This document shows positions 23,758-36,561 of a DNA stretch of 64,000 nt, in pieces. The notes beneath the pieces were generated by a model. It saw only the letters and a program-made list of their open reading frames with translations. It searched no databases and was not told the origin of the DNA. Every line of letters begins with the position of its first letter. Within the stretch, counting starts at the first letter, position 1. Location: positions 209,435 through 273,434 of the forward strand of contig QNQO01005871.1 in NCBI GenBank assembly GCA_003290165.1, read 5' to 3'. Position numbers and translations under genes: made by a program. This stretch comes from Berberis thunbergii (lineage: Eukaryota > Streptophyta > Magnoliopsida > Ranunculales > Berberidaceae).

Positions 23758-25162
23758 CTCTCAGGTGTCACGCTGCACTACCAGAAAAAACTATAGTATA
23801 TAGAGATTGAACAGATCGAATTTGAATTCCTCCCGGGAACACACAAAACAAAGATATGAATTGGGTAAATGGAAATGGAAAAGAGAGGCCACGCAGCAAT
23901 TGACTGTTCCATGATTATAGGGTTGCGTCCTTTCATTTGCAACCAAAGATCCATATTCTAACCTCTTTCAGATGAAAGCAATGGCATTTCCTTCCACATT
24001 TCCATCTTCCCATTCTGTAACAGTTGGTTTTCACTGGTCTGCAAATGTCAGAATTCTTCATTTCTACAAAGTATCCCCCACTATAGACCATACCCTTTTG
24101 AATGTGTTACCATATACTCTTTAAGTTCTCTAATCCAAAAAAAAATTCTCTAATCTCGTATATCTAGTGTGTTTCAGTATGTCAAATTTCAAGTCTACAT
24201 TTAGTACTTACTGATGCAACACAAGTAGCTTGCAAAGTCTGAGGTACTCTGCGGTCCTAATTTGGACAAATTTTGATGGGAAGGTGGGAATATCATCCAT
24301 AAATCTAATGTTAGGTGATTACATAATAACAAATTGCTTCATTAGCCTCAAATTTTGTTGATGAAGCTAATGAAGATGCAGTGATTGTGTTTTCTTCTTC
24401 CATCTAATTGTTGTTATTGTTTTTCGCTTTCCAATCTGATTTATTTGCTTTAGGATCCTATCATCCCTTTTCATCTTTTGCTAGGAAAGAGAGTTCATAT
24501 GTGAGAGTTTCTTTTTATAATTCATGTCTGCTTTGTGTTGTGTCGTCAAACCCAATTCATACTCTAGCTAATTCTTTATTGTTTATGATTACCAAAATTT
24601 GGATGATCTTGCTTGTTTCTTTTCAATTTAACATAACATGCCACCTATTAGGAATCACATCCCAGCCCTAGGTAAACACTTGGCTAAGCAGTGAAATAGC
24701 ACTGGCCACCAGCTGGTAAACACTTGGATGGCAACATCTCCAACAGAGTCATCCTAGGAGACTTGTACCTACATATCTAGTTGAATGATATGGCAGTTTG
24801 AATGTTGAGAAATAATTGTTGAATAATTTTGTGGACTTTTTTTTTAATCAATAGAAAGATCCATCAGAAATTTATAGCAGTATTACTTACTGTTGTGTCA
24901 TGGTGGATGGGGTGTTCTGTTATACGTATTTGTTATGAATCACTCTCCATGGTGACTGGGCCTGGTGAGTGCTTCACGACACTTGGGTATGAAAAAGTTC
25001 TCTAGAGAAGATGTGATTTTAATCTGCTCGCTGCAACTACATTTGGAAAATGGTAATACTATTGTCTGATTTCTGATTGAGAATTTCAGCTCCATTTTCT
25101 ATATTCAGGAACTACAGTGAAGTGTGTGGACTGAGTTCAATGATGTTTGTGCTTGTTAGGGG
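23758..25162. other. Non-coding region, nothing recognised
   Basis: The sequence is AT-rich and free of recognisable domains. A short open stretch from the ATG near 23971 (MKAMAFPSTFPSS) could be the start of an exon, but nothing downstream supports it. Confidence 0.5.
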
Positions 25163-26400
25163 CAGTGTTGTACGAATCGGTTAAAATCGCGATTCAAATC
25201 GCCGATCTGAATCGAATCGGCTTGCAAACGGTTTAAATCGACCCAAAAATCGGAATTCATCCAAATCGTACTGAATCGCCACCGAGTCAGCGATGAAATC
25301 GTACATCGCGATTGAAGAACAAAACTCCGATTTATATTTTCGCACAAAAAAAAACCAATGGAAACAAGGAAGAAGCAAACAGGGAATACCAATAAATAAA
25401 AAATAAAAAAACACAGAAACAAACAGGGAAGAAGAAGAACAACCAACATACCTTCTCAGATCTGGATCTCGCTGCATCAGATCTGCTCCAGAAGAAGAAG
25501 AAGAACCAGAATCTGCTTTGTCCTGCATCTCGACATCTCTCTGCATCTCAACATCTCAACATCTCGACATCTCTCTGCGATTGCATCTCAACTCTTTGCA
25601 TACGAATCGATTTCTGGTTGAATCGATTGTGTGATGAATCGATTTCTGGTTGTGTCATGGTGTGGTTGATTTTTGTCGAGATGCTCTTTTGTTGATTTTT
25701 TTATCCACAAGCAGATAGATCTCATCGATGAGATCGATGGTTGCTTGCTTTGTCCAGAAGGGAAGAGATGAAAAAGTGCCAGAAGGAAAGAGATGAGAAA
25801 GTGAGAGTAGAAAGTTGAGAGAGTTCCAGATGTGGGGAGAGTTCCAGTGAGAGTAGAAAGAGATCGTTGCTTTCTCTTGTGTAATGATATTTGATTTATG
25901 AAGGTAAAGAGTTATAAGCAGAGGGGTGAAAGGAGGTGGGGCGTGGACACGTGGGTAGAAATCTCTGTAGAAATCGATGGTTGCTTGCTTTTTTTATTTT
26001 TATTTTATTTTTTTGCATTTACTTACTTTTGGGCTTTTTGGATGGGAAGGACGAGTGAGTCTCCCTCATCCACTCCACTCCTCATCACCATCAACTTCAC
26101 TAACACTCAACATTCATTTTATCTTTCTCAGAAAAATAAATAAATAAAATTAAAATCAATGGTTTATTACTTCAATTAATTTGCACACCTAATTAATATA
26201 TATATAGTATTATTAATATATAATATATAACAAAAAATATATAGAATTAATACTATTCTATATAATATATATAACAAAAAATATATATAGTATTATTAAT
26301 AAATCTTACGATTTACGATACGATTTACGATACGATTTACGATTAAATCTAAATCTTACACGTTACAATTTACAATACGATTCACGATTCACTAACATTG
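25163..26400. mobile_element. hAT-like non-autonomous element with perfect 8-bp duplication
   Basis: The element starts CAGTGTTGTACGAATCGG and ends ATTCACTAACATTG (reverse CAATGTTAGTGAAT), and GTTAGGGG flanks both ends (25155-25162, 26401-26408). The left end is rich in AATCG motifs, the right end in ACGATTTACGAT. No transposase is visible. The open frames inside do not match a known domain. Confidence 0.87.
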
Positions 26401-26408
26401 GTTAGGGG

Positions 26409-28029
26409 AGCATATATTCTGAGACTGTTGGATTTATTGATTTGTAACTTGTGAGCTGCTGAAACACTATTAAATTTTCTTTTATACCTTTTTATGGGGA
26501 TTCAGAGTGTAAGGGATCTTTCTGAGAAGTCAATGTGAACTTTATAGATACTGGCTGCTAAACTCAAGGTTAAGCATTATAATAGATGTTATCATTCCTT
26601 GTGGTTGTATCTACTGGTGTCATAGGTTCATTTGTCCAACTATTTGTGTTTATGACTCAAGTAAGCTATTGTTAGTAATTGAATAGTTTTGATAGATGAC
26701 TTGCCAAGTATCCATTCAAATGGTAAATCCCACCAAGGTTTTGATAGATGATATGGGATAATTTCATTTTTATTCTATTTTCTTTTCTTTTAGTTTTGTT
26801 TAAGTGGTGTTTGAAAGTATGTGGTTGTAGAGTGATTTGGATATTTGAAGCATTAATCTAAAGCCTAGTGCCTTGGCATGTCTGTCAAGACTTACGAGAT
26901 GTTGGTGGAAAAGGATTTATGTCATGTTTTATTGAACAGAGGTGTTGTGTTCTTCTTGATGCATGCATAGTACTTGTTTAATTGTTTTGTTTCTCTGGCT
27001 CATGGGAGTTTGAGTTGTTTTTTGCAGTGTCCTTGTTGCCATTTAGTTAATTATTGTACTATTGTGTTGTTTCCTTTACTGATATTTCATATGCTAGCAT
27101 TGTTGAAGTTGAAATACAAAAGACATGGTGCAAATGATCTTCTATTGTACTTGAACTCATATCACCTACTTGGAACTTGAGCTTGCAAGGAAGGGATACA
27201 CTACCACTTGGAATTTATATCCATGAATATTGTATTCCGAATCTTGTTGTACACTTTGAGTTACTAGTTTGGTTGTGAGAACTACATAATAGTCAGTTTC
27301 CTTTATCCCAGTTCTTTCTTTAAAATATGACGTATGCTTGGGGCATGAGCTTGGGTCCACAAAGTGTAATTGCACCCGATGTAGTTAAATTGTTAATCGG
27401 ACCTAATCGGTTCAGGTGTGTTATGAGATTAATTGCTAAAATGGGAGCTTTCGAAGTAGTTTTCAGATTCTATAAAGTAAAATTGGTTGGGGAATTGTGG
27501 AATCTCCATAATTAAGAAAAAAAAATTTATCTTGATTAGTCTTAGGCAACCAAACAGTTATAATAGGAATTGGAATTCAATTTCCAATGGACAATCAAAC
27601 AATAAACTTGGCCAAGTCCAAGACATGAAATTTCCAATTACCATATCAGGACTCCTTACAACCAAACACACCAGATCAGTTGGCTAAGAGGTGAATAAGG
27701 AGAAGCGGCAAGTTTCTTTTTGTTGTCTTTGCTATGGTTTGATCTCTATCCTCTCTCGTTATCCTTCTGGGACATTGATTATGGTTCTAGAGTGATGTTG
27801 GGATTGGTTTTTATAGCTCAATGTCAATCTCATTACTATTGCTAATTACATATAAATAAACAAAAAATATCAAAAGTCAAAACTATTCAAATCCTAATTG
27901 ATATTAGGGTAAATTTCTGAAGTTAATTATAAAGCATTAAAAATAAAAAGAATTCTCTTCATCTTCAAACTATCATATTACAATACTCTGCATGCATTTC
28001 ATTCATGCACAAATTAGAAGGGGTATCAC
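26409..28029. other. Non-coding region, nothing recognised
   Basis: AT-rich sequence without a convincing gene. Near 27663 ACCAAACACACC forms a possible inverted partner to GGGTGTGTTTGG at 21085. Confidence 0.5.
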
Positions 28030-28706
28030 ATTCTCCCCACTATTGAATTTCGCTCCGAAATTGTGTACCTCTTAATTAAACAGATAGGGGTATTTATTTC
28101 TCTTGGACATAATCTTCACATTCCCAAGTTGCCTCATTCTCGTCATGATGACTTCGAAACTTTGACATAGGAAATGGTTTGAGAACGAAGGATGCTTTCC
28201 GTTCTATCAATTATACGAATTGGGTTTTCTTAATCATATACATCTGCTTGAAATTTCAATTCAAGAAAATCTACTTTGTGTGTATGTCCTTCATCTCTAA
28301 GATGTTTTCTCAACATTGATACATGGAAAACATTATGCATGCCAGATAGTTGCATTAGGAACTCAAGACGAATGCTTCCAAACCTGTTTTATCCATTATT
28401 TTGAAGTGTCCAATATACCATGGAGCCAATTTTCCTTTCTTGCCAAAACGCATAACACCTTTCATTCGTGATACCGTTAGTAGTACCCAACCTCCAACCT
28501 GAAACTCCAAAATTTTCCTTTTGGGCTCAGCATAACTCTTTTGGCGACTCTGGGCAATTCGTAATCATTCTCTCATTACTTTAATGTTTTTTATGGTCTC
28601 TCTAAGTAAATCAGGTCCCAAAAGGCTTGCTTCTCCAACCTTTTTCCCAACAAACGGATGATCTACAGTGTCTTCTATATAATGCTTCGTAGGGTGTCAT
28701 GTCAAT
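28030..28706 (-). pseudogene. Chromovirus-type (Tekay/Del-like) integrase C-terminus, part 1
   Basis: On the minus strand MTPYEALYRRHCRSSVCW begins right at the E4 border, where the integrase of 37726-38793 breaks off. Farther left, frames resembling GVMRFGKKGKL (degenerate) and SKFRSHHDENEATWECED are seen; the latter resembles the chromodomain end of chromovirus pol, followed by a stop region near 28040. Integrase inserts element DNA and a chromodomain guides it to chromatin. Frameshifts and stops abound. The part matches a different lineage from E1-E6. Confidence 0.75.
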
Positions 28707-29282
28707 AGATGCGTCCAAAAATCATTCTCCTATGAGTTTGACCTGCAAAACCACTGTTAGACTGTCAAGGACCACCTTTTTGGTTGTCAAAGGCACTCTG
28801 ATGTTTAAGTGAGTAACTATGTTGAAAAAAAGTAAATCTAGACAAAACTCGGTTAAAATTGCATACTTTTGTCAAATGTTTCCTTTACCTTTTTATAATG
28901 GTTGTGGTTAACTCTCTGCGTGACTTAAGCATGTGAGGTGCAATGGAAGGAAATGTTTCTGTAACAATCTCCTCCTTAATGGAGATGCGTTTGTGGAGGC
29001 GTATGTCCCTCCACCGTTCTTTCTTGGTGCAACACTCTTCTTCTTTTATGAGAGAATGTGTAACGGGCTTGGATTTGGGCTTTGATTCGTCTGGGCTTTA
29101 ATTCGGATCCTACTTACTTCTCCTTAGAAGTGGGCCTAATCTGGGCCTCTATAATTGACCTCAATCCTTCAGGACTTTATGAGTTGGCCCAACGAATCGA
29201 GTGATGTGTTCTCAAGACTCATGATAGGAATTTATGCCACGTGTATGGCCATAATGATTGGTCTTTTTTTTATGTATCATCA
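28707..29282 (-). repeat. 3' LTR of E4
   Basis: The plus-strand view starts AGATGCGTCCAAAAATC (TGACGCATCC in the partner) and ends ATGTATCATCA. It is 576 bp and aligns with 37161-37720 throughout. The first base of the TG terminus is mutated. Confidence 0.92.
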
Positions 29283-29300
29283 GTTACTCCCCCCTTAGTG
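29283..29300 (-). promoter_or_regulatory. Polypurine tract of E4
   Basis: On the minus strand CACTAAGGGGGGAGTAAC leads into the LTR start TGATGATAC. This identifies the left LTR as 3' LTR. Confidence 0.75.
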
Positions 29301-29500
29301 GGCATGTTCAAGTATCCACTAACTGTATGGCGATTTTTTTTATTACGTCATTACGACTTGATTAGTGCCTTTGCTATCTCTCATTGTTGTTTTCTTTCCG
29401 TTGTTCCATCCACTTGTTCATTTTTATACGATTTTCGGAATTTCGTATGATTGTCACACCTGGCACGTTCTCCAATGGCGGTCCTTTCGTTTCACGTTCT

Positions 29501-29510
29501 TATAAAAAGG
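29501..29510 (+). promoter_or_regulatory. TATA box of the E4 antisense gene
   Basis: TATAAAAAGG lies 219 bp inside the 3' LTR and 97 bp upstream of the ATG at 29598. The 54-bp upstream block of E2, E3, E5 and E6 is not recognisable here. Confidence 0.55.
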
Positions 29511-29597
29511 AGAAGTTTTGTGTATGTTCTTCTTCTTTTTGCATCTTCTTGCTTTCTGGTTGTTAATCTTTTCCTCTCTTACCTTCGCTCTGTAGTC

Positions 29598-31757
29598 ATG
29601 CTTATCTCTAAGGTTTTGGGTGGGGACACTCTTGCCGTATGCGAAGCTTTCTTCACGCCCAAGCGGGTGACACGCATGATTCTGGATTGCATCTGTCATG
29701 ACTACTCGTTGTCTAATGATTTGGAGATTGTTCTCCCCGGAAATGACGACTGTCCTTGTCGTCCTCAGTCTAGATACATTGTTTTGTATTCAAGTATGTT
29801 CCGTTCTGGTTTCAGGCTGTCGTCTCCTTCTATCGTCTGGAGTACTTGGATTTGGTTGGAATTGCTCATGCTCAACTTTTTCCTAACTGTTGGAAGATAA
29901 TGACTTTGACATTGGCGAGGGCTACTGCTGCTTTCATTCCTATGAATGTTAGGGTTTTGCATTCTCTGCTAGGGTTTAGCGTGGACCCTAATTACACTTG
30001 TCACTTGCATTCATCTTCCTGCTTCGAGGAGTTACGATAGGAGTATGTGGGTTGGTCGAGGTCCTGGTTTTATGCCTCTCCTTCTTCTGACCATTTTAGG
30101 TTTCGCAGGAATCGGATTTTGCGATCATTTCGGGAGCCTAAGAAGGTTGAGTTGTCACTGTCTTTGGAAGAACAGGATTTCTGTCGTCAATTTTGTGATC
30201 TTCTTTGGGTATCGGTAGAAGATTTCCTTACTTCGGATAATGTTGTCCGTGGTGGTCTGCTTTCACCGAGTAGGGCAGGCATTCCTTCTGAGGTTACTAT
30301 CGTGTGCGCCGGCGATATAGTAGTTTCTACTTTTGCTCCTGCTCGTTGTCCTAGGAACACTGGTCCAATTGTTAAGAAAAGGAATGTTTCTAGGCCTCCT
30401 AGCCCCTCCAAGATATCGGCTATCAGTTCTAGCCACGTCTCCAAAAGGAAGAAGCTTGTTTTTTTTGTCCTTGAATCTTACCCCTTCTCATCTTGCCTCT
30501 CTTTAGAAGGGGGTCGTGGTTCGGGTGATGATTCCTCTGCTCGTGAGGACGAAAAGGTAAACTGGGTTCTCAAGGTAAGTAAGAAGTAGGTTTCCCGCTC
30601 TCTGGATAACCATGAGAAAAAAACTTGTTGCTTTTTATGGCTTGGCAGATTTTGCTGGCCTCTCAATTGATGATTTGCGCATCATCGAGAATAAAATGTT
30701 TTAGCTGGGTGTTTGGCTGTCGAATATTCCAATGGTACTAAGACTTTGGATATTTTGATTATGATGAGGATCAGGTTGTTGCTCGTTCTCGAGATCACAA
30801 GCTTATTGTTTCTTCTATTGTAGCTTGAACTTCGAGATCTTGTGTTGCTCCTTCTACTTCTCGCCATGTTTCGTCTGTCCTTGGCGAAACCTTCTGGCCT
30901 TCTGAGACCGATGTGCAGGACAATGCTCGCAACCTTATTGGTTGCTGTCACAGGCGGTTAGCGAACCAAACTCCTATGCCTGTGCGTCAACCATGTCGTA
31001 TTGACGAGTGTCTCCAACATTTCATGGAGGGGATGACACGACTTACTTATGCGACCGTCATGGGGTGCAGACTGTAAGGCATCTCGTGATCAGGCTGCTC
31101 ATGTAGAGAGGAAGCTTTCGGGACACATTCTGGTTTTTTCCCATGTTCTTAATTGAATGGATTTATTGAAGGCATAGTACACGGAACATGAGAAGGCTGC
31201 AGACTCTGCGTGGGGGTTATTGAGGGAACTGGAGGCTACGCGTGATGCCTTTATTTCCGACCACAAGACATCAGAGGTGGAATTGGGTAGGTTGTGGTTC
31301 TCGTCTAGATGTTGCTGAGAAAGAGTTGTCTGACCGAAAAGGCAGACGTGATGAGGTTGTTCACTCCGCCAATGAGTATTCTGCCAAGCTTAAGGCTGCT
31401 ACCGCTCACATCATTGAGCTGAATTCTGAGTTTGTTGAGACCAAGTCGGCGATTGCTGCTAAACTTGCCTATGTCCACAAAGAGTTAGTGTCTACCCAAG
31501 CCGAGCTATCAACTGTTAAGGAGAAGTTGAAGGCAACGGATGCCACAGACTCTAACAAAATGGTTGAGGGTTGCCATGATTTTTTGGATTTCCTAAAAAC
31601 ACAAGGTTTAAACATGTCCCCCTACTGCAGCCTTACAGAGCAGGAGTTCGACGATGTCGAGGATGTTGTTCTGGGTTTGAAGGGTGATCCGGATGTCAAG
31701 GTGCCTGTAGACCCTACGCTTCTTGAAAATGTTGTTCATGATAGTGATTCCTCTTAG
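29598..31757 (+). pseudogene. Antisense additional ORF of E4 (Transposase_28-like, coiled coil, acidic tail)
   Basis: From the ATG at 29598: MLISKVLGGDTLAVCEAFF, then DLEIVLPG, RYIVLYSSMFRSGFRL. A frameshift near 29840 leads to LVGIAHAQLFPNCWKIM, and a stop stands at 30038. The next open part (30047-30589) has EQDFCRQFCDLLWVSVEDF followed by TSDNVVRGGLL, matching E3, and basic stretches KKRN and SKRKKL. A GT-AG intron is possible at about 30573-30648 (GTAAGTAAG...TTGGCAG); the intron seen in the other copies at the domain border is absent. The 3' part (31242-31757) is coiled-coil-like (AEKELSDRKGRRDEVVHS) and ends acidic (EFDDVEDVVLG, DSDSS). Function unknown. Confidence 0.72.
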
Positions 31758-32179
31758 TTGTTATTTCCTTTTTTCGTTTTTGTAATCTCCTTTTTAGAAG
31801 ATAAATGGAAAATTTATTATTTCACATTTTTGTGTCCCGAATGTCTAGTTTGTTTAGCTTTTACTTATGACATATCTTGGAGATTTCTGACTTTTGTCGT
31901 CCGAATTTTCGTGAGTGGCTTCAATACTCGACATTCTAGTCGTATGGAAGCTTTAGTTTATGGAATCATGTTTCTCATTTGGATTACGATGTCATACTTT
32001 ACAGTAGACGTAAAAGTCTGACTCTTATGTCTTGGTACTTTATTACTTCGTGGTTGATCAAGCTAGAAGTTTTTGTCTGACTCGTTCGTCCAACATATTT
32101 GTTTGTTCGATACTCTAGTCGTGCTGAGTGTTCTCTTGAGTCTGTTTTTAATATGACTTTTTGTCCTGATCAGATTTGG
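31758..32179. other. Spacer between antisense gene and pol of E4
   Basis: About 420 bp without gene. Loosely repeated GTCTGACT-type words remain, but no array as in E3, E5 and E6. Confidence 0.55.
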
Positions 32180-35100
32180 TTGTTTTGAAATTGTGAGTGA
32201 GATTTTATTGATAATATCTTATCAAATGCTCTACATTCCATGGTCGAGGTATCATTTCGCCCTCTTTGTCTTCCAACCAGTATGTTCCTGTCTGTTGATT
32301 TTGTTACTCGATAGGGTCCTTCCCAGTTTGGGTTAGGTTTGTCTGCGTCGGGCTCTTTCGTATTTAGTTGAACTTTTTGTAACACCTAGTCTCCGACGTT
32401 GAAGTTTCAAATATGTACTTTCTTGTTATAGTACCCCGCCATGCATTGTTGGTATTCTGCTATTTTAATCAAGGCTGCTTCTCATTTTTCTTCGAGGAGG
32501 TCTAGTCCGACTCTTAATGTTTCGACGCTGTCCTCAACATGGAATTCTTTAGTTCAGAATGTTGGCCCTCCAACTTCCACGGGTATCGTCGCTTTTGACT
32601 CGTAAGCGAGTGCAAAAGGTATTTCTCCTATTGGAGTTCATTTTGTTGTCTTGTGTGCCCAAAAAACACCAGGTAATTCGGACGTCCATAGTCCTTTTGC
32701 TGCCTCGAGTCCTTTTTTTATTGCCTCCAAAATCGTTTTATTAGTAACTTTAGCTTGCCCGTTTGCTTGTGGGTGAGCTAATGCGGAAAAGTGTTGTTGG
32801 GATATTCATGCTCTTGCATAGCTCCTTTGCCTTCAAACTGTTTCCCATTGTCTGTAACAATTACTATTGGGATTCAAAATCTGCATATGATGTCTCTCCA
32901 CAAAAATTTCTCAACTTGTGTTCCCCCTATCTCTGTGAGGGGTTCTACTTCTACCCATTTGGTGAAGTAATCTACTGCTACAAAAAAAACTTCTTTTTGT
33001 CAGTGGTTGGGTGTGCTCCTACAATGTCCATTCCCCATTGTGCAAACGGCTAGGGGCTGCTTATTGGAATCAGATTTTGTCCCGACATGTGAGTGTATGG
33101 GGCGAATATTTGGCTTTTGTCGCATTTATGAACTAGTCGTTGAGCGTCCGCCTGCATCGTTGGCCAGTAATACCCTAACGTGAGAGCTTTATGGGCAAAT
33201 TAGGGGTATTAATTGGTTCCTGAAAATCAACCGAACCGAAATATAATCGAAAAGGCCCGAGTCAAGAAAAATTGAAACCAAAATTAGAAAACCAAACCAA
33301 ACCGATTTGCTTTGGTTCAGTTTCAATTTTTGTTTTTCACATATTCGAAACAACCAGATCGAATTGAACCCTTCCCCTTTTCTTGTTTTAATCTCCCTAA
33401 CCATTTTCCTTTCTTTTTTAATCCCCCACCAACCCACTCTTATTTAAATTCTCACCCCATTCCAATGCACCTCACGTCCCCACCCTCTTTCTTAACTCCC
33501 ACTTTCTTCCTTTTTAATGCCCCATTGAGAGAAAGAGTTGAAAAAGCCTACCTTCTCTATCTTATTTAAGCCTCACCTACCCAATTTTTCTCTCTTTATT
33601 AATGTTCTCTTTACTCTTTTTTAATTCTCTCCCTCTCTCTCTCTATCTTTTTCTCTATCCAACCACTTGCAAGTTGAGGATGAGAGAGAGAATTTGACTC
33701 AATCTTATTGAAGAAAACCAAAGTTTTCACTTGCTTGCAGCAAATATGAGCAATGGCGATGGTGACAACTTTTGACACTTTTGATTTGATAAAAAAAACT
33801 TCTTACATGATGAAATTACGATACTGGTGGAATTGTCATCGAATGTTTCAGTCTTGTTCAGATCATCACATGGGTGTGGTGGAGATAGATTAAGATGCAA
33901 ACAATGTAGTTATGGTTATAGTATTATGTATGATGTTATAGTATTGTGTAAATGAGAGACAAAGCAATTTTTTTTAATCTTATGGAATTATCAAGAGAAA
34001 TAGGCAAGAAAAAATTGAAAGAATTCTCTATAAGTGAATAGTTGAAGCCTTGAAACTCTCTTTGTGTTCATCTGCCATTTGCTTTATCCCTTTATTGCTT
34101 CCCCTTTTTCTTTTTCTTTTATTTTATTTGTAGTCTCTCTGTCCCTGGGTTTTCTTCCATTACAAACCAAACTTCATTTTATTTTTTCCATTCTTTGTAG
34201 CTTTGACTTATTCCTTTTGTGTTAGAGCCAACCCGGTTGTTTGTAGCAGCATAAAATAAATAAATAAATAAAGAATAAAAAGGGGAAAAAGTCGAAAATA
34301 ACTGAGCCGAAACAGAACCAATCGGTTTGGTTCATTTTTGGTTAATTATTTGATAAATGTGGAAATTGAACCGATCCGAAAACTGAATTCTTGGTTGGGT
34401 TCGGTTCGGTTTTGGTCCAACTTTGAACCGATTAACACCCCTAAGGCCAATGTTCTTCCCCCAGGTGATTCCCGTGTGTGTTGTGGTGTATTTCCTCTAG
34501 GACGTATTCGACATCTCCTGGTGTAAGGCATCTTAATAATTGGTTTATGGCAGATCTCTTGTATATTTTGTCATTTACCATTATATATCTTGCTTCCCGA
34601 TTTCGTAGTTTTTTGGTTTCCATCTTATTTTTTGGGAGTTTTCCGTTTAAAATGTATGCCAGGATTGGAGTCATCCAATTAACACCCTGGTTTATGGCGC
34701 ATGCTTCTTCTAATTGATTTTCTAGTATGGAGCTACATTGCGTCATTATTAGTGGATTGCCATTATCCTTTGTTGTTGAGGCTTTTTTAGCTAGCGCATC
34801 TGCTCTTTTGTTGTCTGCTCGTGCACATTGTCGGATGGTGGCGTTTTGGAAGCTTTTTATGAGTTTTGTGGTTCTCTGGTGGTAGGCATTCATTCGAGCG
34901 AATTTCACTTGGAACTCGTCGTTTAGTTGATTTACAACCAGCCTGGAGTCCGTAAAGACGTTAATGTCCCTTATTCCTAGGTCTTTTGCTAATTATAGTC
35001 CTGTTATCATAACTTTGTATTCAACTTCATTAGTGGAGGCTTCAAAACTGAATTTTATCACCTTTTCCAATGCAATGTCTTTCGAGATGTATAAGACTAT

Positions 35101-36561
35101 TTCGGCTTTGTTCCTGCCTCGTTAGATGCCCCATCACAACAGAGGATCCATCTTTCAGCGATTGGTTCAGGCTATTCTGTTTTGCTTTCCTTATCCCCTA
35201 GTTGGTTGTTGCTTTCTGTGAACTCAGTAATGAAATTTGTTAATGCTTGAGATTTGATAACAGTTCTGAGGTCATAAGTAATGTCAAATTGTTCGAGTTC
35301 TATTGCCCATTTTACCATTCTTTCTGGTAAGTCCGGCTTATGCAATACCAACCGAAGTGGTTGTTCGGTCATGACCGTGATCGGGTGTGCTTGGAAGTAC
35401 AGTCGCAATTTCCTTGACGACACGATCAGAGCGAATGCCAGTTTTTCTAGGGCCGGATAGTTGATTTCTGCATCTACGAGCGTTTAGTTGATGTAGTACA
35501 CTGATTTATGCACCCCTTTTTCTTCTCGTATCAGCGTTGAACTCACTGCGTGATTGGACATAGATAGATACAGATACAATGTTTCTCCCGTGCTTGGTTT
35601 TGTTAGCATCTTCGTATATCCCATGTATGTCTTAAGGTTTTGGAAGGTTCTTTCGCATTCATCATTCCATTCAAATATTTTGTTCCCCTTCGAGATTTTG
35701 AAAAAAGGCAGACACTTATCTGATGATCTGAAAATAAATCTGTTTAGAGTTGTTATCCTCCTGTTAAAACTTTGAACACATTTTATGTTTGTTGGTGATT
35801 GCATGTTGAGAAGCACTTGTATCTGCTTTGGATCAGCTTCAATTCCTCGCTGGTTGACCATATATTCAAGTAACTTCACTGACTCCACTCCAAAGGTGCA
35901 CTTCTCTGGGTTTAGCCTCATCTTGTATTTTTGAAGCTGAGCTAAAGCCTGTTCGAGGTCAGTGACATGGTCTGTTCTGCGTGAGCTTTTGACTAGCATG
36001 TCATCAATGTAAACCTCCATCATTTTGTCGATCTGATATCTGAACATCATGTTTACTACACATTGGTATGTTACTCCTACGTTTTTCAACCCGAACGACA
36101 TTACTCGATAGCAATATGTCCCCTTTCTATTATTAAAAATGTATTTTCTTGGGTGGAGGGTACATTTGTATTTGGTTATACCCGGAGTACGCATCCATGA
36201 AGCTCAACATCTCGTGTATGGCTGTTGCATCCACTATTTGGTCTATTCGTGGAAGTGGGAAGTTGTCTTTGGGACAGGCCTTATTTAAGTTGGTGTAATC
36301 CACGCACACCCTCCATTTCTCGTTCTTCTTTACTAGTACCGGGTTTGCCAGCTAATCCAGATAGTAAGCTTCTCTTATTATTCTTGCGCTGAGCAGTCGG
36401 TGTACTTCTTCATTTATCACCTGATTGCGCTCCGGTGCAAGACGTAGATTGTTTCCCTCGCTTGCTTCTTTGGAACAATTGTTTTGTCCTTGAGTTTGGC
36501 GAACTCTTTGTGTCGTCCTTGTTTGATATGGCATTCGATTTTCTCTTTTAGATTGCGACAA
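32180..36561 (-). pseudogene. pol remnant of E4 (RT to integrase), split by a hAT-like element
   Basis: Right to left on the minus strand: the frame enters from gag without protease, then LANPVLVKK and FMDAYSG (about 36350-36180). A 236-codon open stretch (36194-35484) holds the RT part with YIDD at 36000-36011, VESVKLLEYMVNQRG and the start of RNase H. RKLRLYFQAHPI (35420) is RNase H. The second RNase H-like domain and zinc region cover 34908-34452 (ADNKRADALAKKA, HHNTHGNHLGEEH). After the insertion (33201-34443) integrase continues with FAHKALTLGYYWPTMQ and HPQANGQAKVTNKTI. The third catalytic acid is Lys (QAK for QAE). The C-terminal part ends near 32190. Confidence 0.88.
33201..34443. mobile_element. 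hAT-like non-autonomous element inside E4 integrase
   Basis: The ends TAGGGGTATTAATTGGTTC and (reverse) TAGGGGTGTTAATCGGTTC match at 17 of 19 bases. Flanks GGGCAAAT (33193-33200) and AGGCCAAT (34444-34451) agree at 6 of 8. Both flanks lie at the same codons of the zinc region of integrase (..LAHKA), which supports the insertion. Subterminal parts are rich in GAACCGAACCGA. No transposase is encoded. Confidence 0.82.

Noticed and set aside
23971..24120. Possible first exon (MKAMAFPSTF)
   Set aside because: No donor site, downstream exon or domain could be supported.
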